Source: Rutpela maculata
Taxonomy: Eukaryota > Arthropoda > Insecta > Coleoptera > Cerambycidae
Assembly (NCBI GenBank): GCA_936432065.2
Contig: OW386287.2
Coordinates: 88,269,688 to 88,333,687 of the forward strand
DNA: 64,000 nucleotides
Direction: 5' to 3'
The position numbers and the translations under genes were made by a program. The notes beneath the pieces were generated by a model. That model did not search any database. It saw only the letters and a list, made by a program, of their open reading frames with translations, and was not told the origin of the DNA. This document shows, one piece after another, positions 61,493 to 64,000 of the stretch (its first letter is position 1; each line of letters starts with the position of its first letter).

Positions 61493-62688
61493 TGTCTGAC
61501 TCGCTCATAATGTCTGATTCGCTATGGAGTGACAGAAGAAAACCTAATAAATTCATAAAACAAAACTGAAAATTATTCTTTGGGTTATACTGGTCATACT
61601 GAAAACCAAATTACTAAGAAATATTGTTTGTATTGGATGTTATTAATGTCTCCCAAATTTATTTGGTAATAAGTTTTAAGAAATCAAGACTTTTTTGAAC
61701 ATTTTTATATTTGTGAGTATTTCTACAAAATCAAAATGAATCGCAGTATTTCCAACAAATTGTAGCACTTGTAACCACACCTCCTCTTGCAACTTTCAGG
61801 TTATTGATGTTAAGCATTAATATCAGAAAACATATTTTAATATATTTGGAATTTAACCTTATCAAGACACATTTGCTGTTTTATTGATTTAATGTCATAT
61901 TGGTACAAACGCTAACTCCCAAATATAGAATTTTAAATCCAGAGTTGTTATTGTTATAGTAGTTATTTAATGTGCATAATTTATATAACACAATATTTAG
62001 CTTTAAGTTCTTAATTGTTTGGGTTCTATTTACTTAATAACAAACTGTTTTTCTTTTTAATATTTTTTAGAATTTATTTATTTTATTAGACTTTAAGCCC
62101 AATAACAAGTATTCCATTTTAGGTTACAATGCATTTTCTCTTGTATATCAGTATTTATTCCGCTTTAATAAACTTAAAATTATATTAATTGTTTTTTATT
62201 TTAACTAAATTATCTTACTTGTGTATGGAAGAATGGAAAAGCATTTTTGTTATAATGAAATTTTCGATACATTCATAATTATCATTTTATATTCATGTTA
62301 GGTCTTTATGCTTTAATTATCATAATTTTATTAGCCATTTTAAGATGATGTTTTCGCTAGGTATCCACTATAAAACTGTAAATCGTTCCTTACATTTTTG
62401 TGTTGATGATAACCAGAAAAGAAAACAAATAGTACCATAAGCAAAATGCTTCTCAAGCGTTGGGCTAATGTTATCAAGCAATTGATGGAAAAGCGTGTGA
62501 GTGAGATGGCTGTACGCATAACAGGCAGCCACAACAGATGGCCACACGACAAAGGGAAGAATGGTCAAAGCTACATGAAAAGCGTTTGTATATTTTGTTA
62601 AGTATAAAATTTTGCTTAAAATGAACCCATTGCAATAGAGAATGGGTGAATCAAATATGCTACAAAAAATGTTGCTCTAAAGTGGTTT
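61493..62688. other. Intergenic, nothing recognised
   Basis: AT-rich DNA. Two overlapping open frames on the minus strand at 62,340-62,568 have no recognisable domain. Confidence 0.45.
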
Positions 62689-62868
62689 CCACAAACACCG
62701 AAACATTTGAATGGTGGACTCGAATATTATCACTTGACATGCGTTTCGCAAACCATATTGTTATCATCTGGAAATGATTAAGATAAATTTTAATCACCTC
62801 CAGGTGATACCAATATGGTTGGTAGAATGCATGTCGAATGATAGTATTCAAGTGTTTGTTGCTTGTGG
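62689..62868. mobile_element. 180-bp palindromic MITE-like repeat
   Basis: Arms CCACAAACACC...CACTTGACATGC...CAAACCATATTG...ATCATCTGG pair with CCAGGTGAT...CAATATGGTTG...GCATGTCGAATG...GTGTTTGTTGCTTGTGG. The pairing is imperfect. No target duplication evident. Confidence 0.72.
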
Positions 62869-62885
62869 AAATTATTTCAAAAGCA

Positions 62886-63662
62886 TCGAAAGTTAGAAGG
62901 AAAACTTCCTGAAAACTTTCCTTCCGCTTTTGAAACTCCGAAAGTTTCCAGGAAATTTTCCTTCTAACTTTCCATTGGGTATGTTGATAGGCTATTTTAT
63001 GGTGAAATCTGATTCGATGTAAGCTTCATTTTGATACCAAATAAGTTATACAGTTATATTATTTACATGACTTTTACAGACTTTTATCAAATATGGAAAG
63101 TTTCCTCGGCACATCAATATTATTCTCTTATTAGTTTTTTAAGTGCTAAAATTAAATAAACATCTATATATTATTTTATTTATCTTTAATATTTCACTCC
63201 ATATAACTATATGTATGAAATGTAAATGTTATTATATCATTTCTGTCTTGTCTTCTACAATTTCTGTTCTACACTGTGCCCAAAAAAGAAGTCGATGTCA
63301 CCAGCACTAGACTTACGAGTCTTATGGCATTTGTTTCAATTTTTAAATTTGTAATCCACATTCTTTAAATTGTTTTATTTATGTTTAATTATCTAATAAT
63401 ACAAGCAAAAAGAAATTACTGAGTAATCTCCAAAATGCTTCATATTTTTCATACAGCACGCGACACATAGCGGTTATCATATAATATCAGTTATGCGGTA
63501 AAAGTCTTGTAAAAATAGTATAATTGTATGCACGGTATCAAAATGGAGCTTGTATCATCACGAATCAGATTTCACCATAAAATATCCTATCAATATTCCC
63601 AGTGGAAAGTTTCCAGGAAAACTTCCTAGAAACATTCAGAGTAATCAAAACTCCGGAAGTTT
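62886..63662. mobile_element. Inverted-repeat element with GGAAA/TTTCC-rich ends
   Basis: The inner arms at 62,972-63,040 and 63,534-63,605 share GATAGGCTATTTTATGGTGAAATCTGATTC-type sequence in inverted orientation. The outer parts are runs of AGGAAAACTTCCT- and TTTCCAGGAAA-like short palindromes on both sides. The interior is non-coding and AT-rich. Confidence 0.7.
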
Positions 63663-63821
63663 ACCCATCTCTGCATAAAAGTACAAATACATTAAATAAT
63701 GAGAAGAATGAGCTAAGCAAAAATGTTCTAAGATTAATACATGCATCTGAAGTTGTTTCAAATTAGTGTACAATTGATGTTTTCGCCAGTGCTGCACGTA
63801 CTTCATTAACCTTTTCAGGAC

Positions 63822-63890
63822 CGCAGTAGCTCAGAGCGTTGTACCCGTCGGACCATGACGAGAGGCGTATGCGTGTTCCAGTACCTAAAT
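63822..63890 (+). repeat. tRNA-like SINE head (candidate)
   Basis: GGACCGCAGTAGCTCAGAGCG contains an A-box-like TAGCTCAGAGCG. About 45 nt on, GTTCCAGTACC resembles a B box (GTTCNANNCC). The region is GC-rich against its surroundings. The stems do not form a full tRNA, so a tRNA-derived SINE is the better reading. Its 3' end is not defined and may extend to the window edge. Confidence 0.35.
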
Positions 63891-64000
63891 TCAATATTAG
63901 ACAGCGTCAAGAGAACATCATTTTCATCATCCGCTTTCCTCGTTATCTGACAATAAATTATTTTCACTCCTCTACTAAACATTAGTTGTCTTCACTTCTT

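Overview
This window is animal, almost certainly insect, genomic DNA: AT-rich, intron-dominated, with GT-AG splicing and dense transposable elements. It carries one recognisable host gene. This is the 3' part of an Lrch orthologue (leucine-rich repeat plus calponin-homology scaffold protein) on the + strand, spread over eight exons from 5,995 to 49,188. The exon phases join without a break into a 629-residue partial protein: LRRs, a conserved low-complexity linker, a CH domain split over three exons, and a hydrophobic C-terminal tail. The first LRR exons and the start codon lie upstream of the window. I place the organism only as 'insect', from the Lrch sequence and the types of non-LTR and hAT elements.

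Layout: 1-5,994 is intron with a 553-bp (TTA)n tract and small transposons. 5,995-17,708 holds exons 1-4 separated by a complete non-autonomous hAT element, an LTR-type insertion with its empty site elsewhere in the window, a foldback element and decayed non-LTR fragments. Intron 4 (17,709-28,810) is a four-layer nest: a 2-kb palindromic element split by a non-LTR retrotransposon, which is split by a 6-kb foldback block of 606-bp higher-order repeats, which holds a 109-bp TA-flanked MITE. 28,811-39,213 holds exons 5-7, a multi-level nested palindrome (30.85-31.82 kb), and a 2.1-kb palindrome whose arms each encode a copy of the same uncharacterised protein (33.2-35.3 kb). Intron 7 (39,214-48,972) contains a 3.4-kb inverted-repeat element whose left arm is interrupted by a 0.7-kb element, and a tandemly duplicated RNase H fragment. 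After exon 8 and its polyadenylation signal, 49.2-64 kb has no recognised host gene. It holds a THAP-bearing element that is a direct repeat of one in intron 6, several MITEs, a CRE-palindrome cluster, a hAT MITE with a perfect 8-bp duplication and more foldback elements.

The only host gene to interpret is Lrch. The rest is an unusually readable record of transposon insertion, because several elements have their own unfilled target present in the same window (sister tandem units, opposite palindrome arms, or a second dispersed copy). The most novel candidates are the duplicated-ORF palindrome at 33.2-35.3 kb and the higher-order-repeat foldback at 20.9-26.9 kb. All family calls come from reading motifs; no database search was possible.
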